DNA of 64,000 bases from Lachnospiraceae bacterium UBA7086 (GCA_002492525.1 DKZA01000040.1:1-64000); one strand, 5' to 3'. Counted from the stretch's first letter, positions 25,919 to 34,895 are shown. Numbers and translations are program-made. The notes: a model not told the origin generated them from the letters alone.

Positions 25919-26797
25919 TTAAACATCCACCACAAAAGCAAAGTACCCGCATCCTGTATTGAAAAGTAAACTATAGTCAAAGGCCCCTGCATAAAATGCC
26001 TGCCGGAATTGTTCCGATGTCATGAAATGGCTGTCTTGCAGTTGATATTGTAAAGGCAACTGGCAGTGGAGGCTGACTTGCTCTGCAATCCTAACAGCAA
26101 GCTCTTTACCGGCAGCCATGACCAGGTGATCCATTTTGTTCAAGGGTATATTTAATACAGCGCTTACGGCTCGCAGTACAAGACTTTCTTCCAGGGCCAT
26201 ATAAATCTGAACCTGCGTATGGTCTGTGGCAAGATAAGTCAGCCGTATGATCATACTGCGGCCGAAGTTTTCTCCACTGTAATGTTCACTGACAATCTCT
26301 GTTTGCAGTTTGAATATCTCTTGTATGGTGACAGACAGTGCGTTTTCCAGGATGGTTGTGTCTTCTCCGGTATAATCTTTTTTCCATTTGTTAGTGATTA
26401 ATCCTGCAATGGCACGGTCTTCGATGATAATGTGTGCAGTAAGCCAGCCAAGACAGATTCCAATAAAATGTTGCATGGATTCTTGTGAATAGTCAGTTTT
26501 CTTCAAATCTTTTTCAAGAGCCGGAAGCGTTTTAAAACGCATGTCATCATGCAGGCGTTTGTGTATTTCATAGCCTTGATATCCGATAGATTTCATATAG
26601 GCCTCTTCATCGGCAAAGTGTTCTATGGCGTAACTTTTAAAATATTTGATTCCTTCGGCACATGCCCATTGGCCGTTGTTTTCATCATTGCTAAGATGAA
26701 TTAGTTTGTGTACGATTAAAAAAAGTTTTCGATGTGCTTTGTCAATGGACGCAACGCCAATATTAAACCGTTCATCCCATTCCATTTCTTTTGACAT
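25919..26797 (-). CDS. Bacteriohemerythrin fused to a CheX-like domain
   Basis: Protein of 292 residues. The N-terminal part (1-135) is a bacteriohemerythrin with all seven expected diiron ligands: His22, His60, Glu64, His79, His83, His122 and Asp127 (IDKAHRKLF, HFADEEAYM, HKRLHDDM, HIIIED). Such domains bind O2. The C-terminal part (about 150-292) resembles CheX-like chemotaxis phosphatase domains (SMIIRLTYLATDHTQVQIYMALEESLV; AAGKELAVRIAEQVS). The fusion suggests an oxygen or redox input to chemotaxis in an anaerobe. No signal peptide is present. The catalytic E..N motif of CheX was not confirmed, so the second domain may be binding only. Confidence 0.82.
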   Translation of the reverse strand: MSKEMEWDERFNIGVASIDKAHRKLFLIVHKLIHLSNDENNGQWACAEGIKYFKSYAIEHFADEEAYMKSIGYQGYEIHKRLHDDMRFKTLPALEKDLKKTDYSQESMQHFIGICLGWLTAHIIIEDRAIAGLITNKWKKDYTGEDTTILENALSVTIQEIFKLQTEIVSEHYSGENFGRSMIIRLTYLATDHTQVQIYMALEESLVLRAVSAVLNIPLNKMDHLVMAAGKELAVRIAEQVSLHCQLPLQYQLQDSHFMTSEQFRQAFYAGAFDYSLLFNTGCGYFAFVVDV

Positions 26798-26994
26798 GAT
26801 ATACTCCCGGTTCCGTTATTTGTGGAAGGAATAACAATTCCCAACGGATTTTTTATTGGAGGGTTTGCTTTTAATATATGTCGAAATGTGACGAAAGGTG
26901 TCATTTTCAAATCAGAAGTGGAATAATAACAATAAAAAGTTTATGAGATGTATAATTCATAACAAAAGCATATCCTAATGAGAGGAAAACCAAA

Positions 26995-27501
26995 ATGAAA
27001 CTTACACAGTTAGAGGCATTACAGATTGCTAAAAGGGTGGATGCGATCCTGCATGTTCCCGGGAACTATCGTGGCGGAAATTTGGAGATGACTATTGTGA
27101 TAGATACTTCTTTAAAGCGTGAGGATTTTCAGGAGGCGGTAACGGAGGTAGTCAGGGCACTGAAGAGGAGCAATGAGATCTTTCGGAATGTTCGGCTGAA
27201 TCTGGTATTGTGGGGAGAGGAAATGATCACTAAGGTGGTGCCTATGGCAATGCTTATGACGGGAGGAGCGTTTACGGAGTACTCCTGTTGCCCATGTAGG
27301 AAATGTTATGAGGATTTGTTTACCTTTCTGAAAAAGTTTCATGCCAGAAGTAAAGTTGTTCTGGTATTTGCAGAAGAAGGGAATCAGATTGAGGACAGGA
27401 CGGCGGCCGCAGAAGCGCTGTCTCCGTTTTTAAAAAGTAAAATCCTTCTTATCACAGGGCAGATAACAAGCGGTACGCAGATTTTTCTCGGACTACAATA
27501 A
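26995..27501 (+). CDS. Uncharacterised protein with CCPCRKC cluster
   Basis: Protein of 168 residues that I do not recognise. It alternates strands and helices in a Rossmann or VWA-like pattern: strands LEMTIVIDTS (30-39), VRLNLVLWG (66-74), SKVVLVFAEE and SKILLITGQ, with helices between. Cys98, Cys99, Cys101 and Cys104 (SCCPCRKC) form a tight cluster that could bind a metal. No signal peptide or helix for membrane insertion is visible. It stands alone between the divergent hemerythrin gene and a convergent hybrid kinase gene and is closed by a terminator. AGAGGA precedes the ATG and TATAAT is at 26951-26956. Confidence 0.75.
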   Translation: MKLTQLEALQIAKRVDAILHVPGNYRGGNLEMTIVIDTSLKREDFQEAVTEVVRALKRSNEIFRNVRLNLVLWGEEMITKVVPMAMLMTGGAFTEYSCCPCRKCYEDLFTFLKKFHARSKVVLVFAEEGNQIEDRTAAAEALSPFLKSKILLITGQITSGTQIFLGLQ

Positions 27502-27538
27502 AAACGGGCGGCCGGTTTTCCGGACACCCGTTTTTTCT
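27500..27538. terminator. Terminator between convergent genes
   Basis: AAAACGGG starts a GC-rich stem with a TTTT loop, closing with CACCCGTTTTTT and a T-run to 27537. The A-run on the left and T-run on the right let it work for both the 26995 gene and the convergent hybrid kinase gene. Confidence 0.8.
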
Positions 27539-27559
27539 CAGGTTCCCTCGCAATGGAAA

Positions 27560-30103
27560 TTAGTTAGGCAGATATTTTTTGAGAATCTGTGTGAGCCTGT
27601 TCATATCAATCGGTTTTGCTACGTGTTCATTCATACCATAGTCGAGGCAGCGCTGTATATCATCGGAGAAGGCATCTGCCGTCATGGCGATGATTGGCAG
27701 ATTTGCATCCGGACGGTCGAGATGCCGAATAGCTTCGGCAGCTTCATAGCCGTTCATGACAGGCATCCGGATATCCATCAGGACAATGTCATAGTAGCCG
27801 GGTTCGGACTGTGTAAATTTGTCTACACAGATCTGACCATTTTCGGCCCGTTCCAGTTCAAATCCAACTTCAGACAGAATGGTTTCTGCAATTTCCCAGT
27901 TTAAATCATTGTCCTCGGACAGCAGAATCCGTTTGCCGGTAAAGTCTATGTCGCGACTGTTTTCTTTCGTCTCTTCTTCTGAGCTTCCTATCATATATCG
28001 GCTTAAGCCCAGGAACAGATTGGATTTAAACAATGGCTTCGAGATGAATCCCTGTATGCCTGCGTCTCGTGCCTCTTTTTCGATATCGCTCCAGTCGTAG
28101 GCGGAAATGATCAGGATTGGCACTTCGTCTCCCAGATGTTTTCGCATTTCCTTAGCAGTCGCCAATCCGTCCATACCTGGCATCTTCCAATCCAGAAGAA
28201 CAATTTCATAATCATCCTGTCTTTCATGATGCATCTTTACCATATCCACAGCGGTCTGGCCGTCTGTAGCCCATTGTGCTTCAATGCCGATTTCTTTCAG
28301 GGAAGAAACGGCTGCTTTGCAAAGGTCTTCGTTGTTATCCACCACCAGCATTTTCCAAGGCGGAAGAATCATATCTTCTTCTTTGACGGTTGCTTTCTCA
28401 AAATCAAGTATAATATGGAAATCGCTGCCTTTATCGGGTTCGCTATGCAATTCGATGGTGCCGCCCATGGTGTCTACAATGGCTTTCGTAATAGCCATAC
28501 CAAGACCGGTACCTTCCGTTTTATCAACCTGCGAGTTCTTTTCCCTGGTAAAGGTGTCAAAAATCTTTTTCTGGAATTCCGGGGTCATACCAATACCGGT
28601 ATCTTTTACACGGAAATGACATCTCACATAATTATCACCCTTCGGAGAAGGCTCCTGTTCCAGATGGACATGAATATTGCCGCCTTCCGGCGTAAATTTG
28701 ATGGCATTGGATAGCAGGTTTATCAATACCTGATTTAAACGGACATTATCACAATATATTTCTTCCGTCAGTATTTTCTGAATAAAAATGTCAAAATGCA
28801 GATTTCTTGATTTAATCTGCGGTTGTACAATATTTACGATGCTTTCCATAGCATCCCGCAGGGAAATCTGGTTCATATTCAGAGATAATTTGCCGCTTTC
28901 GATTTTGGACATATCCAACACATCATTGATCAGACCAAGTAAGTGTTTACTGGATAATGTTATCTTGCCAAGACATTCCTTTACCTTGGTCATATCATTG
29001 ATATTAGCCATAGCTATGGCTGTCATTCCGACAATACCGTTCATTGGTGTTCGGATATCATGGCTCATGCTGGAAAGAAATTCGCTCTTCGCTTTATTAG
29101 CCTGTACAGCCTCATGCTCTGCCTGTTCCAGTTCTCGCAGCTGCTGTTGGGACAGTCTGTAATACAAAAAGAAAATAATGATGATTCCAATCAGTATAAC
29201 GCCTGCCATGGCCAGGATAATAATCTGGCGCTGTACATTCAGATCATTTACAATATTCTCCAATCGGCCAAAGGGCATGATAGATACCAGATACCATTCC
29301 GAATCGGGCAGATGAGAACACAGCATATATTCATATTCACTGCCGTTATAAATCAGTGTGGAATAATCAGCGTCGGTGTTAAGGGCTTCCTGTAATTCTT
29401 CTATCGTCTGATTTTTGGCTTGATTATCCAACTTGGAAAATATTTCCAGAATACGGTCAAAATAATTATCATCATCCATATTTCTTACTACATAAGTTCC
29501 GTCTCTCCGAATGATAAAAGAATACATTCCCGTATTGCTGTCATTTAAAGAAAGTGCCGTTTCCAGGTAAGTCATAGGAAGTGCCGCTACCATAGCAGAA
29601 CTGGTTTTTCCGTTGCTCATAGGATATTGTGCATCGATCAACAGACACAGCATTTTCTCTCCGTCTGAGCTATAACCGGAAAATACACGCTGATTACTGT
29701 TTTTGAGTACAGCATAAAAAGTATTTTCATCATAATAGTCTACCGGTTCACCATAAATGGTTTCTTGTTCTCCGTCTTCCGTATAGAGGGCAAGGTGGGT
29801 AAAGCTGCGTACTCTGGCGCTCTCTGAGAGCTCGTCGATCATTTCCTTCCTATCTGATATAGTTTCCGGCGGGGTTCTTTCCATGATGCCCTGTACTTGA
29901 AACACTTGCATGCTGATTACCGCATCGAAAGCCTGTTTCATCTGTTCCGCCATAGCATGGGTATAGATTTCGCCGACTGAGCTGATGGCATCGTTGCTTT
30001 TCCGGGCAATGATAAAGGACGACAGGGTAAATGCAATAATACTGACGCCGATTAAAACTGCAAATCCTATCAGAATAACTTTCTTTCTTTTCTTAATAGC
30101 CAC
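27560..30103 (-). CDS. Hybrid sensor histidine kinase with two receiver domains
   Basis: Membrane kinase of about 847 residues. A helix near 8-30 is followed by an extracytoplasmic dCache-like region (about 40-285), a second helix near 295-315, HisKA with phospho-His in SSMSHDIRTPMNGIVGM, an HATPase (NLLSNAIKFTPEGG; GTGLGMAITKAI), and two receivers (VLLDWKMPGMDG and VLMDIRMPVMNG, phospho-Asp in each). No Hpt or output domain is present. The start is taken as GTG 30103, since GGGGAGG lies eight bases upstream; the ATG at 30136 lacks a site. Such kinases sense small ligands and signal through a phosphorelay. No partner is adjacent. Confidence 0.9.
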   Translation of the reverse strand: MAIKKRKKVILIGFAVLIGVSIIAFTLSSFIIARKSNDAISSVGEIYTHAMAEQMKQAFDAVISMQVFQVQGIMERTPPETISDRKEMIDELSESARVRSFTHLALYTEDGEQETIYGEPVDYYDENTFYAVLKNSNQRVFSGYSSDGEKMLCLLIDAQYPMSNGKTSSAMVAALPMTYLETALSLNDSNTGMYSFIIRRDGTYVVRNMDDDNYFDRILEIFSKLDNQAKNQTIEELQEALNTDADYSTLIYNGSEYEYMLCSHLPDSEWYLVSIMPFGRLENIVNDLNVQRQIIILAMAGVILIGIIIIFFLYYRLSQQQLRELEQAEHEAVQANKAKSEFLSSMSHDIRTPMNGIVGMTAIAMANINDMTKVKECLGKITLSSKHLLGLINDVLDMSKIESGKLSLNMNQISLRDAMESIVNIVQPQIKSRNLHFDIFIQKILTEEIYCDNVRLNQVLINLLSNAIKFTPEGGNIHVHLEQEPSPKGDNYVRCHFRVKDTGIGMTPEFQKKIFDTFTREKNSQVDKTEGTGLGMAITKAIVDTMGGTIELHSEPDKGSDFHIILDFEKATVKEEDMILPPWKMLVVDNNEDLCKAAVSSLKEIGIEAQWATDGQTAVDMVKMHHERQDDYEIVLLDWKMPGMDGLATAKEMRKHLGDEVPILIISAYDWSDIEKEARDAGIQGFISKPLFKSNLFLGLSRYMIGSSEEETKENSRDIDFTGKRILLSEDNDLNWEIAETILSEVGFELERAENGQICVDKFTQSEPGYYDIVLMDIRMPVMNGYEAAEAIRHLDRPDANLPIIAMTADAFSDDIQRCLDYGMNEHVAKPIDMNRLTQILKKYLPN

Positions 30104-30321
30104 TGACAATACCTCCCCGCAGTATGTCCCATTCAACGAATCTCATGGATTTAAGTATCATAATTAAGCCAAATATGTTCCACTTTGAGTGAAAGTATAT
30201 CATATTGTTTATTGGATTTCAATTATGAAGCATCATAATGACACAGAGGGGGTTATATGATATACTGGATGAGGATGAAAACCTATCTGAGGATATTGTG
30301 GATAATAGACGGGGGTACATG

Positions 30322-31695
30322 ATGAAGTATGATGTGATTATTATCGGCGCGGGGCCAGGCGGAATTTATTCAGCCTACGAGCTGACGCAGAAAAAGGAAG
30401 ATTTGAAAATAGCGGTGTTTGAAGCGGGACATGCGTTAGAGCACCGTCACTGTCCCATTGACGGTGATAAGGTGAAAAGCTGCATTAACTGCAAGAGCTG
30501 TTCTATCATGAGCGGTTTTGGTGGAGCCGGCGCTTTTTCTGATGGAAAATATAATATTACCAATGATTTTGGCGGTACGCTTCATGAGTATGTGGGCAAA
30601 AAGAAGGCTATTGAGCTGATGCAGTATGTGGATGAGATTAATATGAAATATGGCGGTGAAGGTACGAAACTGTATTCTACGGCAGGGACACAGTTTAAGA
30701 AACTGTGCCTGCAGAATAACTTAAATCTGCTGGATGCTTCCGTCAGGCATCTGGGAACCGATATTAACTATATTGTGTTGGAGAATCTGTACGCCGCGCT
30801 TAAGGATAAAGTAGATTTCTATTTTGATACGCCTATTAGAACTGTGAAGGCCACAGACGGCGGCTACCGGGTGGTTGGAGAAAAGGAATCTTATGATTGT
30901 GACAGATGTGTCATATCTGTAGGACGCAGCGGCAGTAAATGGATGGAAAAAGTGTGTGAAGAGCTTTCTATTCATACGAAATCAAACCGTGTGGATATCG
31001 GTGTGCGTGTGGAAATCCCGGCAGTGATCTTTTCGCATCTGACAGACGAGTTATATGAAAGCAAGATTGTATACCGTACGGAAAAATTTGAAGATAATGT
31101 AAGAACCTTCTGCATGAATCCTTACGGCATTGTAGTCAATGAAAACACCAATGGTATTGTGACGGTGAACGGACACAGTTATGAAGGGGCGGATAAGCAG
31201 ACGAACAACACCAATTTTGCCCTGTTGGTTGCCAAACATTTTTCAGAGCCCTTCAAAGACAGTAACGGATATGGGGAAAGCATTGCGCGGCTTTCCAATA
31301 TGCTGGGCGGCGGTGTCATCGTACAGCGATTTGGCGATTTGGTGCGGGGAAGAAGAAGCAATGCAAAACGGATTGCGGAAGGCCTGGTAGAACCTACCCT
31401 TGCGGCAACGCCGGGAGATTTAAGTCTGGTACTTCCGAAGCGGATTCTGGACGGCATTATCGAGATGATCTATGCGCTTGACAAGATTGCGCCGGGCACG
31501 GCCAATGACGATACCCTGCTCTATGGCGTGGAAGTCAAATTCTATAATATGGAGGTAGAGATTAACGAACATCTGGAAACGAAGTACAAGGGCCTTTATA
31601 TTATTGGTGACGGCAGCGGTGTGACTCATTCTCTGTCTCATGCATCAGCCAGTGGTGTATATGTGGCGCGGGATATTGCGGCGGCTATGATGTGA
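30322..31695 (+). CDS. FAD-dependent dehydrogenase, COG2509 family
   Basis: Flavoprotein of 457 residues. The N-terminal Rossmann motif IIIGAGPGGIYSAYEL binds FAD, and the C-terminal motif GLYIIGDGSGVTHSLSHASASGVYVARDIAAA completes the site. A cysteine group (CPIDGDKVKSCINCKSCSIMSG, residues near 50-72) and GFGGAGAFSDGKYN mark the uncharacterised COG2509 dehydrogenases. The substrate is unknown. The start at 30322 has GGGGG six bases upstream and begins right at the flavin motif. It is followed by a sugar kinase gene after about 120 bases, with no clear functional link. Confidence 0.88.
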   Translation: MKYDVIIIGAGPGGIYSAYELTQKKEDLKIAVFEAGHALEHRHCPIDGDKVKSCINCKSCSIMSGFGGAGAFSDGKYNITNDFGGTLHEYVGKKKAIELMQYVDEINMKYGGEGTKLYSTAGTQFKKLCLQNNLNLLDASVRHLGTDINYIVLENLYAALKDKVDFYFDTPIRTVKATDGGYRVVGEKESYDCDRCVISVGRSGSKWMEKVCEELSIHTKSNRVDIGVRVEIPAVIFSHLTDELYESKIVYRTEKFEDNVRTFCMNPYGIVVNENTNGIVTVNGHSYEGADKQTNNTNFALLVAKHFSEPFKDSNGYGESIARLSNMLGGGVIVQRFGDLVRGRRSNAKRIAEGLVEPTLAATPGDLSLVLPKRILDGIIEMIYALDKIAPGTANDDTLLYGVEVKFYNMEVEINEHLETKYKGLYIIGDGSGVTHSLSHASASGVYVARDIAAAMM

Positions 31696-31819
31696 AAGAT
31701 GGTGCAGAGCGGAGAATCCATGGCGTAAAGCACAAATATAATATATAAAAAAGAGGCGTCAGAGTATACGGCCAGGATGCTACAGTCATTCTACATAGAT
31801 GCCTCGGAACGGAGGGAAC

Positions 31820-32692
31820 ATGGTATTAGGAGCATTGGAAGCGGGCGGCACTAAGATGGTGTGCGCAATCGGTAACGAGAACGGAGAAATCAAGGAGCAG
31901 ATTTCCATTCCCACAGAGACGCCGGAAATCACAGTGCCAAAGTTATTGGCGTTTTTTGAAGGGAAAGGAATAGAAGCGTTGGGAATCGGATGCTTCGGGC
32001 CCATCGACGTGAACAGGGATTCTGAGACTTACGGATATATTACCACTACGCCGAAACTTGCATGGCAGAATTATAATATGGTAGGCGCGTTTAAGGAGAA
32101 ACTGGGCGTGCCGGTGGGATTTGACACCGATGTGAACGGTTCGGCTCTTGGAGAGTATACCTGGGGTATTGCCAGGGGACTGCACAGCTGCATTTATATC
32201 ACCATTGGAACCGGCGTGGGCGTGGGTGCCATTGTGGACGGCAGACTGATCCACGGTATGATGCATCCGGAGGGAGGACATGTTCTCTTAAACCGTCTGC
32301 CACAGGATACTTATAAAGGATTCTGCCCGTTCCATCCAAACTGTATGGAGGGACTGGCTGCCGGGCCTGCCATCGAAGGAAGATGGGGGAAGAAAGCCAT
32401 CGAACTTGCCGATAGGCCGGAAGTATGGGAAATGGAGGCCGAGTATATTGCACAGGCACTTGTGGATTATACCATGACCTTATCTCCTCAGCGTATCATC
32501 CTGGGCGGCGGTGTCATGCACCAGACACAGCTTCTGCCGTTAGTGCGTAAAAAGTTTAAGACACTTTTAAACGGCTACATCAAGACCAAAGAACTGGAAA
32601 ATCTTGACACCTATATTGTAGTGCAGAGTCTTGATGATAAACAGGGCATCATGGGAGCGCTGAAGCTTGGCATGATGGAATTAGAACGTTAA
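31820..32692 (+). CDS. ROK-family fructokinase
   Basis: Cytoplasmic sugar kinase of 290 residues. The ATP motif LGALEAGGTKMVCAIG is at the N-terminus, the sugar-binding region is NGSALGEYTWG and ITIGTGVGVGAIV, and the catalytic region is HPEGGHVLLNR. The zinc site is GFCPFHPNCMEGL. This set marks the GmuE/YdhR-type ROK fructokinases, so fructose or mannose is the probable substrate. GGAGGG precedes ATG 31820. Its last 12 bases overlap the end of the convergent esterase gene. It could phosphorylate fructose released by the GH32/GH172 locus, but that locus is 14 kb away. Confidence 0.88.
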   Translation: MVLGALEAGGTKMVCAIGNENGEIKEQISIPTETPEITVPKLLAFFEGKGIEALGIGCFGPIDVNRDSETYGYITTTPKLAWQNYNMVGAFKEKLGVPVGFDTDVNGSALGEYTWGIARGLHSCIYITIGTGVGVGAIVDGRLIHGMMHPEGGHVLLNRLPQDTYKGFCPFHPNCMEGLAAGPAIEGRWGKKAIELADRPEVWEMEAEYIAQALVDYTMTLSPQRIILGGGVMHQTQLLPLVRKKFKTLLNGYIKTKELENLDTYIVVQSLDDKQGIMGALKLGMMELER

Positions 32693-33802
32693 ATATTTCT
32701 GTAAATATTCAAGGAGTACCTGTGCGGCCCGCCGGTGGGATTTCTCACCGGGGTGCGCATGGGAACCCACGGTCTCTGCAGTAGTGTCGGGCAGCTGCAG
32801 GAAGATAACGTTATGGTCGCCGCTTTGTGCGGTATACTGATTGATGGCATCGTTGATGGCCAGAGAGAGATCATAGCCGAGCATCCCATAACACCAGACA
32901 ATGTGCGCCTGCGGATTATCTGTCCGCAGCATTTTAAGGAAATCTATGACTGCTTCCTTAAACCGGTGCAGGTCATCTTTCTGAAAAGTGCCGTCCGCAT
33001 TTAAACGCTGCTCAAAGGTTTCTCCGGTAAAAGGATCTGACCAGGCGGGCTGGACGAAAGCAGAGGCATCATTGGTGCCCAGGTTGACGATCAGTGCATC
33101 AATCTTTCTGCCCGTAAAGTCGTAAGGTTCAAAGGCGCCCAGTTTTTCATTGACAGGGCCATAGCAGAGCCCGCAGAGCTTTTCATAACGGGATGGAATA
33201 TTGCAGTGGGGATTGGCGTCCCAACTGGAAAGCACACCCCATCCTCCTTGGGAAATCAGGAAAGCATCGGCGTCAAGGGCATCGGCCACCATCTTGGCAT
33301 AATTGCGGCTGTAGCCCATGTACATGGGAATCCAGTCGGTATCTTCTCTGGCACCATAGGTTCCCTCGCCGGAAGTAATACTGTCGCCTATAAATTCCAG
33401 TGTATATTTTTTCTTGGGAACGGGATAAAAGGCACCGTCCGTCTGTAGTCCGTGAATCAGCAGGTAACAGTCTTCGTCTTCTGTCATGGCCTGCAGTTCG
33501 CGAGTGAACCGTACGTTTTTAACGACATCCCCGCTCATGCCGCGGAACAGACATAGAGTGTATCTGCCCGGCATAAGCATCTGACGGCTCATCAGTTCCT
33601 TGTTGATTTCACAGGTAATCCATATTTCGTGTATATGATAATTCACTTCTATATCAATCCAGAGCTCCGAACCGGAGACATTCACTTCTATGGCACTCCC
33701 ATTAAAGAAAAGAGGCAGAGGGCAGGCTTTGGGAATCGTCCGTCCATGTACTTTATAATGTGGCACTTCCGTTAAAGGATAATAGGTTGTTTCATTCATC
33801 AT
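32681..33802 (-). CDS. SGNH-family carbohydrate esterase (CE2-like)
   Basis: Protein of 373 residues. An N-terminal beta-sandwich (about 1-125) precedes an SGNH hydrolase domain. The GDS block is EFIGDSITSGEGTYG with nucleophile Ser141, the Asn block is NLGTNDAS, and the catalytic His lies in SHAHPGEKSH. This two-domain order is like CE2 acetyl esterases that deacetylate xylan or mannan oligosaccharides. No signal peptide is seen, so it likely acts on imported sugars. GGAGGG eight bases before ATG 33802 sets the start; the longer open frame upstream is only translation of the 60-bp repeats. Confidence 0.85.
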   Translation of the reverse strand: MMNETTYYPLTEVPHYKVHGRTIPKACPLPLFFNGSAIEVNVSGSELWIDIEVNYHIHEIWITCEINKELMSRQMLMPGRYTLCLFRGMSGDVVKNVRFTRELQAMTEDEDCYLLIHGLQTDGAFYPVPKKKYTLEFIGDSITSGEGTYGAREDTDWIPMYMGYSRNYAKMVADALDADAFLISQGGWGVLSSWDANPHCNIPSRYEKLCGLCYGPVNEKLGAFEPYDFTGRKIDALIVNLGTNDASAFVQPAWSDPFTGETFEQRLNADGTFQKDDLHRFKEAVIDFLKMLRTDNPQAHIVWCYGMLGYDLSLAINDAINQYTAQSGDHNVIFLQLPDTTAETVGSHAHPGEKSHRRAAQVLLEYLQKYLTF

Positions 33803-33830
33803 ACGGTGAACCCTCCTGTACTGTACTGCA

Positions 33831-34003
33831 TTGCGGAGCGGATCTCGCAAAGTTAATTTGCGAAGCAGATTTACTAGGCTGTATCCGAGGCTGCGGAGCA
33901 GTCCTCGCAAAGTTAATTTGCGAAAGAAATCAATTCGGCTATATCCGAGGCTGCGGAGCAGTCCTCGCAAAGTTAATTTGCGAAGCAAATTTACTTTTAT
34001 TAT
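33831..34003. repeat. 60-bp tandem repeat, three copies, each with a hairpin
   Basis: Three head-to-tail units start at about 33831, 33891 and 33951; the last is incomplete. Each contains CTCGCAAAGTTAATTTGCGA, in which TCGCAAA and TTTGCGA pair around GTTAA, and shares CTGCGGAGCAGTCCTCGC and TATCCGAGG. Related single copies occur at 21826 and 24309. The block fills the divergent gap between the esterase gene and spmB. It looks like a small dispersed mobile repeat. Coding in either strand is an artefact. Confidence 0.85.
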
Positions 34004-34058
34004 AATAAAAATTTACCGCTCTGCATAGATTTTTATAAATGATGTGGCAGGTGTATGT

Positions 34059-34589
34059 ATGGCTTCCGTATTATCTAATATTTCCAATATCATCATCCCG
34101 GTCATCATCTTTTATATTGTGGCCTATGGGATTGCTAACCGCTGTAATGTGTATGAGGATTTTATCAAGGGTGCCAAAGACGGCTTCCATACGGTGATTC
34201 AGATCATGCCTACATTGATTGGGCTGATGGTGGCAGTGGGTGTGCTTCGGGCATCGGGATTTCTGGAGTTTATAGGCGGACTGTTCAGCGGGCTGGCGGC
34301 AAAGTTGGGGTTTTCTTCGGAATTGATTCCGCTGATGCTTGTGAAGATGTTTTCTTCCTCGGCAGCCACAGGTCTGGTACTGGATATCTTTAAGAATCAT
34401 GGGCCGGATTCTCTGATAGGGCTGACGACTTCTATTATGATGAGTTGTACGGAAACGATTTTCTATACGATGAGCGTGTATTTCCTGGCGGCAAGGGTCA
34501 CTAAGACACGCTATACTTTAAAGGGAGCACTGCTTGCCACGCTGGCGGGAATCATAGCCAGTATCGTGTTGGCGGGTATGCTGGTGTGA
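34059..34589 (+). CDS. spmB: Spore maturation protein B
   Basis: Membrane protein of 176 residues of the SpmB/nucleoside-recognition family (NIIIPVIIFYIVAYGIANRCNVYEDFIKGAKDGF; IMPTLIGLMVAVGVLRASGFLE; MLVKMFSSSAATGL; SCTETIFYTMSVYF). It works with SpmA in dehydrating the spore core. The start at 34059 has AGGTG five bases upstream and gives the expected N-terminus; a GTG at 34044 is an unlikely longer start. In most spore formers spmA and spmB are adjacent; here they are about 26 kb apart. Confidence 0.9.
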   Translation: MASVLSNISNIIIPVIIFYIVAYGIANRCNVYEDFIKGAKDGFHTVIQIMPTLIGLMVAVGVLRASGFLEFIGGLFSGLAAKLGFSSELIPLMLVKMFSSSAATGLVLDIFKNHGPDSLIGLTTSIMMSCTETIFYTMSVYFLAARVTKTRYTLKGALLATLAGIIASIVLAGMLV

Positions 34590-34656
34590 ATAGATATGGA
34601 ATGGGAATAGATAGAATCTGAATATAGGGGATGCAAGCATATATAGAAACTGTCAG

Positions 34657-34699
34657 CATGTAGGAAACGGCGTTCTTTGTGAACGCCGTTTCCTATGTG
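34657..34699 (+). terminator. Strong hairpin after spmB
   Basis: TAGGAAACGGCGTTC (34661-34675) pairs perfectly with GAACGCCGTTTCCTA (34681-34695) around a 5-base loop; flanking bases may extend the stem. No T-run follows, so it could be a 3' stability hairpin. Confidence 0.6.
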
Positions 34700-34729
34700 T
34701 GAGAAGGATAGAAATGTATCAGTCCTAAT

Positions 34730-34895
34730 ATATGTCAACAGGCATTGGCTAAATGCACTGTTATGTTTAGTCGAAGCCGGTCGGCACCAGTTCAGCACCG
34801 GCGACTTCATTGAAGTGTAGTAACCACCGCTTAAGAATCTATGTAGGTAATTCTTGCGGGCCGGATTCTTGGATTCGGCTCTGTCTCAACTACAG
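34730..34895 (+). other. Structured non-coding segment, possible IS200/IS605 end remnant
   Basis: Between the spmB hairpin and the ABC-F gene there is no intact gene. A short open stretch ends in a peptide EAGRHQFSTGDFIEV before TAG (34816-34818 region). It overlaps a pairing of GAAG...CTTC with CCGGT...ACCGG (34773-34808). Downstream are AAGAAT/ATTCTT and a repeated GGATTC near 34833-34876, then TCTCAAC. A short coding tail followed by a hairpin and TCAAC is what the 3' end of a tnpB-type element looks like, but no transposase body is present. A structured RNA is an alternative. Low certainty. Confidence 0.25.

Noticed and set aside
33831..34003. Possible CRISPR array
   Set aside because: Units are directly joined 60-mers without variable spacers, only three copies are present, and no cas genes are near.
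33760..34028. Open frames on both strands with repeated peptides such as RKLTLRGLLRSLGYS and AVLAKLICE
   Set aside because: They are six-frame translations of the 60-bp DNA repeat. They have no ribosome-binding site, and the esterase has a better start at 33802.
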